64,000 bases of DNA, taken from the NCBI RefSeq assembly GCF_900107925.1, contig NZ_FNUJ01000016.1, positions 62,001-126,000 of the forward strand, given 5' to 3'. Both the position numbers and the translations under genes were made by a program. The notes beneath the pieces were generated by a model that saw only the letters and a list, made by a program, of their open reading frames with translations, was not told the DNA's origin and searched no databases. Positions 25,441-33,705 of the stretch are shown here, in pieces (position 1 is the stretch's first letter; each line of letters starts with the position of its first letter). The DNA comes from Amycolatopsis pretoriensis (lineage in GTDB: Bacteria; Actinomycetota; Actinomycetes; Mycobacteriales; Pseudonocardiaceae).

Positions 25441-25442
25441 GC

Positions 25443-25727
25443 CTCCCGTACCTCGGCAGCAGCCACCTGGCGGGACAGCAGGTCCGTCAGCTGGCCCTGA
25501 GCCTCGACAACCTGGAGGCCGTGCTCGGCGAGGCCGGCATGACGCTGGCGAACCTCGTCCGGCTCAACGTCTACACCACCGACGTCGACGGGCTCTTCCC
25601 GCACTACGGCGTGCTGGCCGCCCGGCTCGGTGCCGCCGGGGTGGCACCCGCGACGACGATGCTCGGCGTGACGCGGCTGGCCATCCCCGGCCAGCTCGTC
25701 GAACTGGAAGGCACGGCGGTCGCCTAG
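25443..25727 (+). pseudogene. 5'-truncated RidA (YjgF) family gene
   Basis: From about 25470 the frame reads AGQQVRQLALSLDNLEAVL-GEAGMTLANLVRLNVYTTDVD and ends with the family C-terminus (MLGVTRLAIPGQLVELEGTAVA). RidA proteins, which hydrolyse reactive enamines/imines, need about 130 residues; the first 35-40, including the usual start and substrate-pocket strands, are missing. A GTG at 25521 could start a 68-residue fragment only. It abuts the WYL remnant. Confidence 0.68.
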
Positions 25728-25729
25728 GA

Positions 25730-25769
25730 CGTACGGCTTCGAGCTGCGCCGGCCGCTCGAAGCCGTACG
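25730..25769. terminator. Terminator hairpin between ridA remnant and PBP-like gene
   Basis: Perfect 15-bp arms CGTACGGCTTCGAGC (25730-25744) and its complement (25755-25769) with a 10-base loop. It lies 3 bases after the ridA-remnant stop. It is far (71 bases) from the end of the minus-strand gene but can serve both directions. Confidence 0.85.
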
Positions 25770-25840
25770 ATCCACCTCGATGTGGTTGGTGGCGCTGCCG
25801 GCGGGAGATCGACTCCGCGACGCGGTACGGCGGCGCCGGT

Positions 25841-26743
25841 TCACGCGCCGCGCAGGTGGTCGCGCAGCTCCCGGGCCACCCGGGCCATCAGGACGTCCGC
25901 CTCCGGCTGGAGGACCGCCGGGACCCGCGACTCCGTCAGCGCCACCACGCCGAACACCCGCCCGTCCGCGTGCTCGACCACGCCCGCCTCGTGACGCAGG
26001 TTCAGCAGCGTCCCCGTCTTGGACGACCAGCGGGCCGCGTCCGAGGCGAAGTCCGGGGTCAGCCGGTGGCGGATCACGTTGTGCGCCATCAGTTCCCGCA
26101 CGCCCGCCGCCACTGCCGGGTCGATCCGGGACGGCGTCCACAGCGCCTGCAGCAGGTCGAGCACCGCCCGCGCCGACGCGGCGTTCGCGCGCGTCACGTC
26201 CAGCTGGGCCAGCCGGTGCCCGCGGCCCGCCGTGCCCGCGCCGATCGCCAGCGCGTGCGCCAGGTCCACCTCGCCCGCGTCGAAGCGCTCGGCCGGGGTG
26301 TCGACGAGGTCGGCCATCAGGTGGCGCACGGCGATCCCGGACAGGCCCCACCCGTCGAGCGTCCGCATGATCTCGGCCGGCGGGGTCAGTCCGAACAGGA
26401 CGTCGGCCGCCACGCCGTCGCTCAGCGCGGTGCTCAGGTACAGCAGGTCGTCGACCGCGATCCGGGCCGGGTGGCGGAACCGCGTCAGCCCGATCGGCCC
26501 GGGCGTGGTGACGCCGCCGGGCGCGACCTCCAGCTGCGTCGCGCCGTCCAGCTCGCCGAGGCGGATGCGCTCCAGGGTCGCCGCCGCGAGCGGGACCTTG
26601 ACCAGGGACGCGATCGGGTACACCCGGTCGGCGTCGATACCCAGTTCGTGGCCGGACTTCAGGTCGCGGACCAGGAAAGATCCGCGCAGCCCGCCGTCGT
26701 CCAGCTCCGTGCGCAGCTGCCGGACCAGCGCTTCCGCGCTCAC
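25841..26743 (-). CDS. PBP-like serine hydrolase of the beta-lactamase locus (BlaB-like)
   Basis: 300 residues with class A beta-lactamase topology: SLVK (S46/K49) and SSKTGT (K242), but the SDN loop is SDG (108-110), so a key residue is lost. There is no signal peptide, so it stays in the cytoplasm. The GTG start overlaps the LysR-gene stop (GTGA). The arrangement LysR gene, coupled PBP-like gene and a divergent class A beta-lactamase recalls blaA-blaB/blaL of Streptomyces cacaoi, where BlaB is needed for induction but is not itself a beta-lactamase. A sensor role is therefore inferred. Confidence 0.8.
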   Translation of the reverse strand: MSAEALVRQLRTELDDGGLRGSFLVRDLKSGHELGIDADRVYPIASLVKVPLAAATLERIRLGELDGATQLEVAPGGVTTPGPIGLTRFRHPARIAVDDLLYLSTALSDGVAADVLFGLTPPAEIMRTLDGWGLSGIAVRHLMADLVDTPAERFDAGEVDLAHALAIGAGTAGRGHRLAQLDVTRANAASARAVLDLLQALWTPSRIDPAVAAGVRELMAHNVIRHRLTPDFASDAARWSSKTGTLLNLRHEAGVVEHADGRVFGVVALTESRVPAVLQPEADVLMARVARELRDHLRGA

Positions 26744-27597
26744 GCCTCGGCTCCCAGGCACCGTCCGACGGCGGCGGACAGCCCCCGAAGCCGCTCGGCG
26801 TCCTCTCCCGCCACGGCGAACCCGCGCGCCGGTGCGACCTCCCCGACCGGTCGCCAGTGCAGTCCCAGTTCGCCGGCCTGCGCCCGCGAGCACAGCAGGA
26901 GGTCCGTCGAGCCGAACACCGCCGCGGCCGCCTCGGTCAGCGATCCGGCCACCTCGACCTGCGCGGGCGGCAGCCCCACGGCGTCACGCGCGCGCAGGAG
27001 CGGGTCGCGGATGTGCGGGACGTCGTCCTCCGGCTGGATCCACACGTGCCGCCGCGGACCGCCGGACCGCCCGGCCCGCAACGTCTCCAGGTGCACCAAG
27101 CGCGCCTTCGGGGCAGCCACGCCGGCCAGGCCCAGCGGCACGGTCCACGCGCCCTCGTCCGCCGGGACCGCGACGAGTGCCGCCCGCACCTCCTGCGTGC
27201 GCACGAGCTCGGCCCGCTCCCCCGGCGGCGCGATGCGGAATTCGAGATGGACCTCCAGCGGGCGGGCCTCGGCGGCGAGTTCGGCCAGCTCGCGCACGCC
27301 GCAGGTGTCCGGGACGGCCACGCGCATCGGCCGCAGCCGGGCGCGCCGCGCGTCGTGCTCCAGAGTGTCGGCCAGCCGCACCAGCCGTTTCGCCGACGGC
27401 AGGACGTCCCGGCCGAACGGGGTCAGCCGCGCCCGCCGGGTCGAGCGGTCGAAGAGCCGTTCGCCGAAGTGCCGTTCCAGTGCCGCGATCCGCCGGCTCG
27501 CGACCGGCTGCGGGATGCGCGCGACCGCCGCACCCGCCGTGAAGCTTCCCGCCTCGCTCACGCTCACGAACGCCCGGCAGCCGCCGATCAGGTCCAT
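26740..27597 (-). CDS. LysR-type regulator of the beta-lactamase locus (BlaA/AmpR-like)
   Basis: 285 residues: N-terminal winged helix-turn-helix (about 1-60, with GAAVARIPQPVASRRIAALE) and a C-terminal periplasmic-binding-like effector domain. It is divergent from the class A beta-lactamase gene with 107 bases between them and translationally coupled to the PBP-like gene downstream. By analogy with AmpR and S. cacaoi BlaA it should activate the beta-lactamase gene on beta-lactam exposure. Confidence 0.88.
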   Translation of the reverse strand: MDLIGGCRAFVSVSEAGSFTAGAAVARIPQPVASRRIAALERHFGERLFDRSTRRARLTPFGRDVLPSAKRLVRLADTLEHDARRARLRPMRVAVPDTCGVRELAELAAEARPLEVHLEFRIAPPGERAELVRTQEVRAALVAVPADEGAWTVPLGLAGVAAPKARLVHLETLRAGRSGGPRRHVWIQPEDDVPHIRDPLLRARDAVGLPPAQVEVAGSLTEAAAAVFGSTDLLLCSRAQAGELGLHWRPVGEVAPARGFAVAGEDAERLRGLSAAVGRCLGAEA

Positions 27598-27608
27598 GAC
27601 CTCACTCT

Positions 27609-27623
27609 ATGCGACTTCCGCAT
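27609..27623. promoter_or_regulatory. LysR-type operator in the beta-lactamase divergent promoter
   Basis: ATGCG-ACTTC-CGCAT is a perfect 5-5-5 inverted repeat that includes the T-N11-A pattern (T27610, A27622) of LysR-family sites. It lies 12 bases before the regulator start and 82 bases before the beta-lactamase start. Confidence 0.6.
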
Positions 27624-27704
27624 TGAACCGCACGTTTCCGTCTTGGACAGCATGAGCGATGCCGGTGAGACTGCGGAGGTCGGTCAAGATCGAAAGGGTG
27701 TCCC

Positions 27705-28601
27705 GTGCCGTTGCCCCACGTCCACCGGACCGCGCTCGCCGCGCTGGTCCTCGTTTCGCTCACCGCGTGCGCCGCCGAAGCCCCCGCGCCGGCCGCACCC
27801 GCGCCTTCGAGCACCGTCGTCGCCCCGCAGGCGGACTTCACCCCGCTGGAACGGGAGTTCGACGCGCGCCTCGGCGTCTACGCCGTCGACACCGGGTCCG
27901 GGCGCGAACTCCTCCACCGCGCTGACGAACGTTTCGGCTACGCCTCGACGCACAAGGCGTTCTCCGCCGCCGCCGTGCTCCAGCGCACGAGCGTCGACGG
28001 GCTGGCGAAGGTGCTGAAGTACACGCGCGCCGACCTGCAGGAGAACTCGCCGGTCACCGAAAAGCACGTCGAGACCGGCATTTCGCTGCGCGACGCGATC
28101 GACGCGGCCCTGCGCTACAGCGACAACACCGCCGCGAACCTGCTGTTCCGCGAGCTCGGCGGGCCGCCGGGGCTCGCCGCCGCGCTGCGCGGGATCGGTG
28201 ACACGACCACGCACGTGGACCGGATCGAACCCGGCCTCAACGACCTGGCGCCGGGCGACGTCCGGGACACCAGCACCCCGCGGGCGATGGCCACGAGCCT
28301 GCGCGCGTTCACCGTCGGCGACGCACTGCCGCCGGAGAAGCGGCAGATCCTGACGGACATGATGCGCGCGAACCTGACCGGCGCGGCCCTGATCCGCGCG
28401 GGCGCGCCCGAGGGTTGGGCGGTCGCCGACAAGACGGGCACCGGCGAGTACGCGACGCGCAACGACATCGCGGTGGTATGGCCGCCGGGGCGAGCGCCGA
28501 TCGTGCTGGTGGTGATGTCGGACAAGAAGACCGAGCACGCCGACCACGACGACCGGTTGATCGCCGCGGCGGCGAAACTCGCCTTCAGCGCTCTCCAGTG
28601 A
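27705..28601 (+). CDS. Class A beta-lactamase (lipoprotein)
   Basis: 298 residues with all class A motifs: STHK (S81/K84), SDN (139-141), E175 with N179 in the omega loop (EPGLND) and KTG (243-245). The signal peptide ends in the lipobox LTAC with C22 as lipidation site, so the enzyme is probably anchored on the outer face of the membrane. GTG 27705 has GAAAGGG seven bases upstream. Divergent from the LysR gene, consistent with induction by beta-lactams. Confidence 0.95.
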   Translation: MPLPHVHRTALAALVLVSLTACAAEAPAPAAPAPSSTVVAPQADFTPLEREFDARLGVYAVDTGSGRELLHRADERFGYASTHKAFSAAAVLQRTSVDGLAKVLKYTRADLQENSPVTEKHVETGISLRDAIDAALRYSDNTAANLLFRELGGPPGLAAALRGIGDTTTHVDRIEPGLNDLAPGDVRDTSTPRAMATSLRAFTVGDALPPEKRQILTDMMRANLTGAALIRAGAPEGWAVADKTGTGEYATRNDIAVVWPPGRAPIVLVVMSDKKTEHADHDDRLIAAAAKLAFSALQ

Positions 28602-28614
28602 ACGATGGCCTGGC

Positions 28615-28920
28615 TCAGGACCAGTACAGGTCCATCGAGAACTTCTGGTCGCCCAGCTCCACGTAGCAGAAGAAGTTGGTCGTGCCGGGAATCTCGCCGT
28701 TGCCGCTGTAGTTCCCGGTGACCCTGAGACCGCGTGCGTGACAGGAGTCGAAGGTGTAGAAGTAGTTTTCGTAGTAGGTCGTCCAGCCGTTCCGAAGTGG
28801 AGTAGCCGTCGCCGAGCTGTGCGCCGGCTCGGCGGCGGCGACCAGGCCGGCGGACGACAGTCCCAGGAGCGCGCTCGTCAGACAGACGACGGGCAGCAAA
28901 GAAGCGATGAACTTGCGCAT
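28615..28920 (-). CDS. Small secreted protein, unknown function
   Basis: 101 residues with a signal peptide (about 1-30, cleavage after VAAA) and a mature part of about 70 residues rich in aromatic residues with two cysteines (FDSCHARG, NFFCYVE) that may form a disulfide. No family recognised. ATG 28920 is preceded by GGGGAG. It lies convergent to the beta-lactamase gene (13-base gap) and 23 bases upstream of nothing on its own strand except rimO, which follows a different unit. Confidence 0.75.
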   Translation of the reverse strand: MRKFIASLLPVVCLTSALLGLSSAGLVAAAEPAHSSATATPLRNGWTTYYENYFYTFDSCHARGLRVTGNYSGNGEIPGTTNFFCYVELGDQKFSMDLYWS

Positions 28921-28943
28921 TGTTCTCCCCTTTTGTCGAGCCT

Positions 28944-30311
28944 TCAGCAGTCTGCGGTGAGCACGCGCACCCGCAGGTCGACGCCGTGGGTGCCGATGAC
29001 CTCCGCCCGGACGAGGGCACCCGGTTCCGGCGCCTCCTCCGGGAACGTCACGTGCCCGTCGACTTCAGGGCCCTGGTGGGCCGCCCAGCCGTGGCCGCCC
29101 GTTCCGACGAGGACCTCGACGACGCTGCCGATCCGCTCCTCCGCGCGGCGGGACACCACGTCGTCGGCCAGCAGCGACAGCTCCTCGACCCGCTCGGCCA
29201 GCAGCGACGCCGGCACCTTGGCCGGCAGGCCGACGGCCTCGGTGCCGTCCTCGTCCGAGTAACCGAACACCCCGGCCGCGTCGAGCCGGGCCTGCTGCAG
29301 GAACTGCTTCAGCTCGGCGAAGTCCGCGTCGGTCTCGCCCGGGAAACCGGCGATGAAGTTCGAGCGCACCCCCGCGTCCGGCGCCAGCGCCCGGATCCGC
29401 TCGAGCAGCTGCAGGAACCGCTCGCGGTCGCCGAACCGGCGCATCCGGCGCAGCACCGGCCCGCTCGCGTGCTGGAACGACAGGTCGAAGTACGGCGCGA
29501 TCCCCGGCGTTCCGGCGATCACCTCGACGAGCGTCGGGCGCAGCTCGGCGGGCTGCAGGTAGCTGACCCGGACGCGGTCGGCGATGCCGGCCAGCTTCGG
29601 CAGCAGCTTCTCCAGCGCCTGCAGGTCGCCGAGGTCCTTGCCGTAGGACGTCGAGTTCTCGCTGACCAGCACCAGTTCGCGCACGCCGTGGCCGGCCAGC
29701 CACTCGGCTTCGGCGAGGATCTCGGCGGGCGGGCGGGAGACGAACGCGCCGCGGAAGCTCGGGATCGCGCAGAACGTGCAGCGCCGGTCGCAGCCCGACG
29801 CCAGCTTCAGCGGCGCGATCGGGCCGCCGCCGAGCCGGTGCCGCAGCACCCGCGGGCCGCTCGCCGGCCCGTGCCCCGGCACGTGGGCCACGGCCGCGGC
29901 GGGCCGCCGCACCGGCGTGATCGGCAGCAGCGTCCGCCGGTCGCGCGGGGTGTGCGCGGGCCGGGTCCGGCCGTGCAGGACGTCCTCGATGCGGTCGCCG
30001 ATCTCGGGGTAGTCGTCGAACGACAGGACGGCGTCGGCTTCGGGCAGCGCGTCGGCGAGTTCGCGGCCGTAGCGCTCGGCCATGCAGCCGACGGCGACGA
30101 CCTTCGCGCCCTTGCCGGACGCAGCGAGGACCGTGTCGATCGACTCCTTCTTCGCCGCTTCGATGAACCCGCAGGTGTTCACCACGACGACGTCGGCTTC
30201 GGTGCCGGGTTCGGCGAGCTGCCAGCCCGAGCCGCCGAGCCGGGCGGCGAGCTCGTCGGAGTCGACCTCGTTGCGCGCGCAGCCCAGGGTGACCAGGGAG
30301 ACCGTGCGCAC
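28944..30311 (-). CDS. rimO: Ribosomal protein S12 methylthiotransferase RimO
   Basis: 455-residue radical SAM enzyme that adds a methylthio group to an aspartate of ribosomal protein S12. The N-terminal MTTase domain has the three cluster cysteines C11, C47 and C76. The radical SAM domain has CDRRCTFC (C174, C178, C181). A C-terminal TRAM domain follows (about 385-450). GTG start. It is preceded by a small membrane-protein gene with a 5-base gap, probably one operon. Confidence 0.93.
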   Translation of the reverse strand: MRTVSLVTLGCARNEVDSDELAARLGGSGWQLAEPGTEADVVVVNTCGFIEAAKKESIDTVLAASGKGAKVVAVGCMAERYGRELADALPEADAVLSFDDYPEIGDRIEDVLHGRTRPAHTPRDRRTLLPITPVRRPAAAVAHVPGHGPASGPRVLRHRLGGGPIAPLKLASGCDRRCTFCAIPSFRGAFVSRPPAEILAEAEWLAGHGVRELVLVSENSTSYGKDLGDLQALEKLLPKLAGIADRVRVSYLQPAELRPTLVEVIAGTPGIAPYFDLSFQHASGPVLRRMRRFGDRERFLQLLERIRALAPDAGVRSNFIAGFPGETDADFAELKQFLQQARLDAAGVFGYSDEDGTEAVGLPAKVPASLLAERVEELSLLADDVVSRRAEERIGSVVEVLVGTGGHGWAAHQGPEVDGHVTFPEEAPEPGALVRAEVIGTHGVDLRVRVLTADC

Positions 30312-30316
30312 GGCGA

Positions 30317-30631
30317 TCAGTACTCGACGACGGCGACGGTCGGCGGCTTCGAGTCCCCGATCGCGGAGACGATGCCCCGGCCTTGGCCTTCGTCGCCGAT
30401 CGCCCGGGTCTGCACCAGCACCGGCGCGTCGACCGCGGGCGCGACGGCGTTCAACGGCAGGTAGGCGGTGACGACCAGGCCGCTCGCGAGCAGCACCCGG
30501 GCGATCTTGCGCCGCCGGTCGCCGGATTCACGGACGCTGACGCAGGTACCCCACTGCTGCCCGGCCGGCGCGTCCGGCGTGCTTTCCTGACGGCGACGGC
30601 GTTCTTCGGCCATCCGCTCGAGCATGCTCAC
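30317..30631 (-). CDS. Small single-pass membrane protein upstream of rimO
   Basis: 104 residues: a charged N-terminus (LERMAEERRRRQE), one membrane helix (about 48-67, IARVLLASGLVVTAYLPL) and an extracytoplasmic tail. GTG 30631 is preferred because GAGGGGG lies 5 bases upstream; ATG 30625 two codons later is possible. Not assigned to a named family. It is transcribed into rimO. Confidence 0.72.
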   Translation of the reverse strand: MSMLERMAEERRRRQESTPDAPAGQQWGTCVSVRESGDRRRKIARVLLASGLVVTAYLPLNAVAPAVDAPVLVQTRAIGDEGQGRGIVSAIGDSKPPTVAVVEY

Positions 30632-30724
30632 GGTTCCCCCTCGGAGTCCGGTGCCGGGTCGGCCCGAGAATCGCACGCGGCGCGAAGCCCGCTCAAGGTC
30701 TTCACCGGAACTGGCCGGAACCGG

Positions 30725-31357
30725 TCAGTGACCACCGAACAGCCGCCGGACCTCGGCTTCGACGTCGTCGAGCCACCCGGCCCGCCGCTCCTCGTCGGTG
30801 TCGGCGACCACCCGCAGGACGAGCCGCCGCACGGCCGGCTCGCCGAGGTAGGGCGCGAGGCAGCGCCGCCAGATCGCGTCCAGCGGATCGCCGAAGAGCG
30901 TCCGCTCGCGCTCTTCGGTGGTGTCCGAAGTGTTCACGACGAGCAGCCCGCGCAGCGACAGCAACGACTCCGGCGCGCCGCCGGCGTCGTCGAGGCGGTA
31001 CGCCACGCCGGGGACGAGGATCCTATCGAGCCAGCCGCTCAGGATGGCCGGCGGCTTGCCCCACCAGTTCGGGTGGATCGCGACGAGCCCGCCCGCTTCC
31101 CCCAGTTCCTCGCGGTGCCGGCGCACCAGCGGGTCCGGTTCGGCGGCGAGGAACTCCTCCGCCCGCGTCCCGCTCGTGTAGGCCTCTTCGGCGGTCAGCA
31201 CCGGGTCGAAGCCCTCGGCGTAGAGGTCGTGGAAGCGCACCGGCCGCCCGGCGCGGGTCAGCGCGTCGCGGACCCGCTCGGCGAGCGCGTGGTTGAAGCT
31301 CCCCGGCCGGGGGTGGGCCAGCAGGACGACCACCGGCCGGGACTCGTCGTCGATCAC
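30725..31357 (-). CDS. NAD(P)H dehydrogenase (quinone), flavodoxin-like fold
   Basis: 210 residues of the NQO/MdaB-type family: the FMN/FAD phosphate loop LLAHPRPGSFNHALAERV at the N-terminus, then HPNWWGKPPAILSGWLDRILVPGVAY, which is the family's flavin and quinone site. It is a soluble two-electron reductase of quinones or similar compounds. GTG start. Single gene between rimO's operon and a small cysteine-containing protein. Confidence 0.87.
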   Translation of the reverse strand: MIDDESRPVVVLLAHPRPGSFNHALAERVRDALTRAGRPVRFHDLYAEGFDPVLTAEEAYTSGTRAEEFLAAEPDPLVRRHREELGEAGGLVAIHPNWWGKPPAILSGWLDRILVPGVAYRLDDAGGAPESLLSLRGLLVVNTSDTTEERERTLFGDPLDAIWRRCLAPYLGEPAVRRLVLRVVADTDEERRAGWLDDVEAEVRRLFGGH

Positions 31358-31387
31358 CGCGTCAGCTTGCCACGCCGGCCCGGCGGC

Positions 31388-31639
31388 TCAGCCCGCGTTC
31401 GCCAGCAGACCCGGCCCGGCGGGCGCGCTTTCCATCAGGCAGCGGTGGCACGGCATGCCGCGCAGTCCGTCGAGGACTTCGGCGTCGCCGGGGAAGATCG
31501 CTTCGCCGCACAACGCGGTCAGCTGCGCGGGCACCGCGCCCGCGGCCGGGACGGGGATCAGGTGGCAGACGCGTCTGCTTTCGCCGACGACGCCTCGGCG
31601 TAGCCGCACCAATGCGAGCATCCCACCGTTCTCACCCAT
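31388..31639 (-). CDS. Small cysteine-containing protein, unknown function
   Basis: 83 residues from ATG 31639 (alternatives are ATG 31666 and ATG 31621; no clear ribosome binding site decides). Cysteines in CHLIPV, LTALCGEAIFPGD and GMPCHRCL could bind a metal (four Cys plus two His). No family name recognised. It lies between the quinone reductase and the PucR gene on the same strand. Confidence 0.6.
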   Translation of the reverse strand: MGENGGMLALVRLRRGVVGESRRVCHLIPVPAAGAVPAQLTALCGEAIFPGDAEVLDGLRGMPCHRCLMESAPAGPGLLANAG

Positions 31640-31724
31640 AGCCGAAAGGTAGGCCGAACGGGTCATCACGGCTTCGTGCCCGCGCACCAACGATCTTCAC
31701 GACCGGTGGTCCGGGATACCAAAG

Positions 31725-32975
31725 TCAGGCCGTCGACAGCACGGCCGCGCCCAGGCGGTGGCTCAGGTTCAACGCGAGTTCGACGTCGAGGCGGCTCTCC
31801 GCGAGCTCGCGCGGCAGGAGCTCTTGGGCCTTGCGGACGCGGTACTGCACGGAGTTCTTGTGCATCGTCAGCTCGCCCGCGGCGGCGGTGTAGCTGCCGC
31901 CGGAGGCGAGGAACACGCGCAGGGTGTCGCGCAGCCGGCCGCAGTTCTCGTCGTCGGCGCTCAGCGGCCCCAGCGTGCTCGCGACCCACAGCCGGGCCGC
32001 GTTGAGGTCGGTCGTCATCAGCGCCACCGTGCCGACCTCCCGGAAGGTCAGCACGCGGTCGCAGTGCTCGCCGGCGGCCAGCGCCAGCGCGTGCACCCGG
32101 CGGGCCTGCTGGTGGGTGTCGCGGAAGCCGGCGACGCCGGTGCCGGGGTCGCCGACCGTCACGCGCACGCCGGGGTCGGCTTCCGCGAGCGCCGCGTCGA
32201 GGTGTTCGCGGCGGACTGCCGCGACCGGCAGCCACGCCCACGCGCCGGCTTCGTCGCGGGGCACGAACAGCGGCCGCCCTTCGCCGCCGGCTCGTTCGAG
32301 CACCGCGCCCGCGACCGACTCGAGGTGTGACAGCACGTCGTGCGCCTCGGACGCGTGCCAGACGATCATCCCGACGTGCGTGCCGCGCAGCCGGTAGCCG
32401 ATGACCGCCTCGGCCGCGTCGACGTCGGCCGGGCCGCCGTTCTCGCTCAACAGGTCCAGCACCTTGGCGGCCCGCGCGGCGCTCCGGTTGAGCAGCCACT
32501 TGTCGCGTTCGTCCTGGTAGACTGTCACGAGCTGGCGCACCACCCGCGTGATGAACTCGTAGGCGACCTTGAGCAGGCGCCGCATCATCGCCCCGAGCAG
32601 GGCCGCGTCGTCGACGTGCCGGATGCACTCCTGGAACCCGAAGTCGAGCATCGCGGCCTGGCCGAGGTCGTACGCGCGGATCAGGTCGAACACCGGGGTG
32701 CCGCGCTGGGCGAGCCGGCGCGCGTACTCCACGGCCGCGGCCGGCGGTTCGACGTTGGCGGGGTCGATGCCGTGCTGGAGGATCTGCAGCGCGGTCTCGA
32801 TGTTCTGGTAGACGCTCGCCGACAGCAGGCTCACCATGCGCTCGTCGTCGTTGACCAGCTGCGGCAGGTCGGCCGCGTAGAGCTGGACCAGTTCCCCGGC
32901 CAGCTCGACCGCCCGGTCCGCGAGGGTGGCGGCGATCTGCCGGATGCGGTCCGAGACGGCTTCTTCGTCCACCAT
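31725..32975 (-). CDS. PucR/CdaR-type transcriptional regulator
   Basis: 416 residues. The N-terminal all-helical region (about 1-170) resembles the RsbRD-like domain of PucR-type regulators. A GGDEF-like degenerate middle domain follows. The C-terminal helix-turn-helix (about 355-405) contains SYTAAAGELTMHKNSVQYRVRKAQELL, the PucR signature. Ligand and targets are unknown; the next unit upstream encodes a hydrolase. Confidence 0.88.
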   Translation of the reverse strand: MVDEEAVSDRIRQIAATLADRAVELAGELVQLYAADLPQLVNDDERMVSLLSASVYQNIETALQILQHGIDPANVEPPAAAVEYARRLAQRGTPVFDLIRAYDLGQAAMLDFGFQECIRHVDDAALLGAMMRRLLKVAYEFITRVVRQLVTVYQDERDKWLLNRSAARAAKVLDLLSENGGPADVDAAEAVIGYRLRGTHVGMIVWHASEAHDVLSHLESVAGAVLERAGGEGRPLFVPRDEAGAWAWLPVAAVRREHLDAALAEADPGVRVTVGDPGTGVAGFRDTHQQARRVHALALAAGEHCDRVLTFREVGTVALMTTDLNAARLWVASTLGPLSADDENCGRLRDTLRVFLASGGSYTAAAGELTMHKNSVQYRVRKAQELLPRELAESRLDVELALNLSHRLGAAVLSTA

Positions 32976-32999
32976 GGAGCTACTCTACGGGGTGAACGA

Positions 33000-33692
33000 T
33001 CAAGCCCGTCCGGTGAACTCGTCGATCAAGGCGAACGTTTCGGCCGGGGCCTGAACGTGCGGCACGTGCCCGGCACCCGCCACGACCTCGAACCGCGCGT
33101 CGGCGAACGCGGCCGCGTAGGCCTTGCCGAACTCCGGCGGCACGACGACGTCGTCCTCGCCCCAGATCAGCAGCGCCGGGATCCGCACCCGGGCGAGCCG
33201 GCGCAGCAGCTTCGGGTCGGCGATCCGCGGGCCGGCGTAGGCCCGCAGCGCCGCCATGTCCGCGGGGTCCGGACCGGGCGCGCCGGGCGGCGGCTGGGGC
33301 AGGCTGATGGCGTGGCCCTCGACGTCCGGGCCGATGCCGTCGAGCACGACCAGCCGGGAGATGCGAGCGCCGCGGTCGCGAACGGCCATTTCGGACGCGA
33401 CCCAGCCGCCGAACGAACTGGCGACGACGAGGACGTCGTGGGCTTCCTCGTCCTCGAGCAGGTCGAGGTAGGTCACGGCGAGGTCGTCGACGCCGGCGAA
33501 CCAGTCCGGGCGCGGCGTGCCGGCCCAGCCCGGGTGCGTCGGCGCGAGCACCCGGGCGTGCGGCGCGAAGTGCTCGACGATCGGCTCGACACCCCGTGGG
33601 CCGGCGCCGCCGTGCAGGACCAGCACGGTGCGGTCGCCGGCGCCGGTGTCGACCAGCGGGATGTCCAGTCCGGGGTGGGGACGCAGGTTCAC
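33000..33692 (-). CDS. Alpha/beta-hydrolase
   Basis: 230 residues with the nucleophile elbow SSFGG, oxyanion region VLHGGAG, acid loop IWGEDDVVVP and catalytic histidine in GAGHVPHVQAP. Substrate unknown. It ends the three-gene minus-strand run TetR regulator - FAD monooxygenase - hydrolase (13-base gap to the monooxygenase), so it may act on the monooxygenase product. Confidence 0.85.
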   Translation of the reverse strand: MNLRPHPGLDIPLVDTGAGDRTVLVLHGGAGPRGVEPIVEHFAPHARVLAPTHPGWAGTPRPDWFAGVDDLAVTYLDLLEDEEAHDVLVVASSFGGWVASEMAVRDRGARISRLVVLDGIGPDVEGHAISLPQPPPGAPGPDPADMAALRAYAGPRIADPKLLRRLARVRIPALLIWGEDDVVVPPEFGKAYAAAFADARFEVVAGAGHVPHVQAPAETFALIDEFTGRA

Positions 33693-33705
33693 GGTTCAGG
33701 TCCTT

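Noticed and set aside
28615..28920. Beta-lactamase inhibitor protein downstream of the beta-lactamase gene
   Set aside because: It is a small secreted protein with two cysteines next to a beta-lactamase, but it lacks the tandem BLIP-type repeats and is on the opposite strand.
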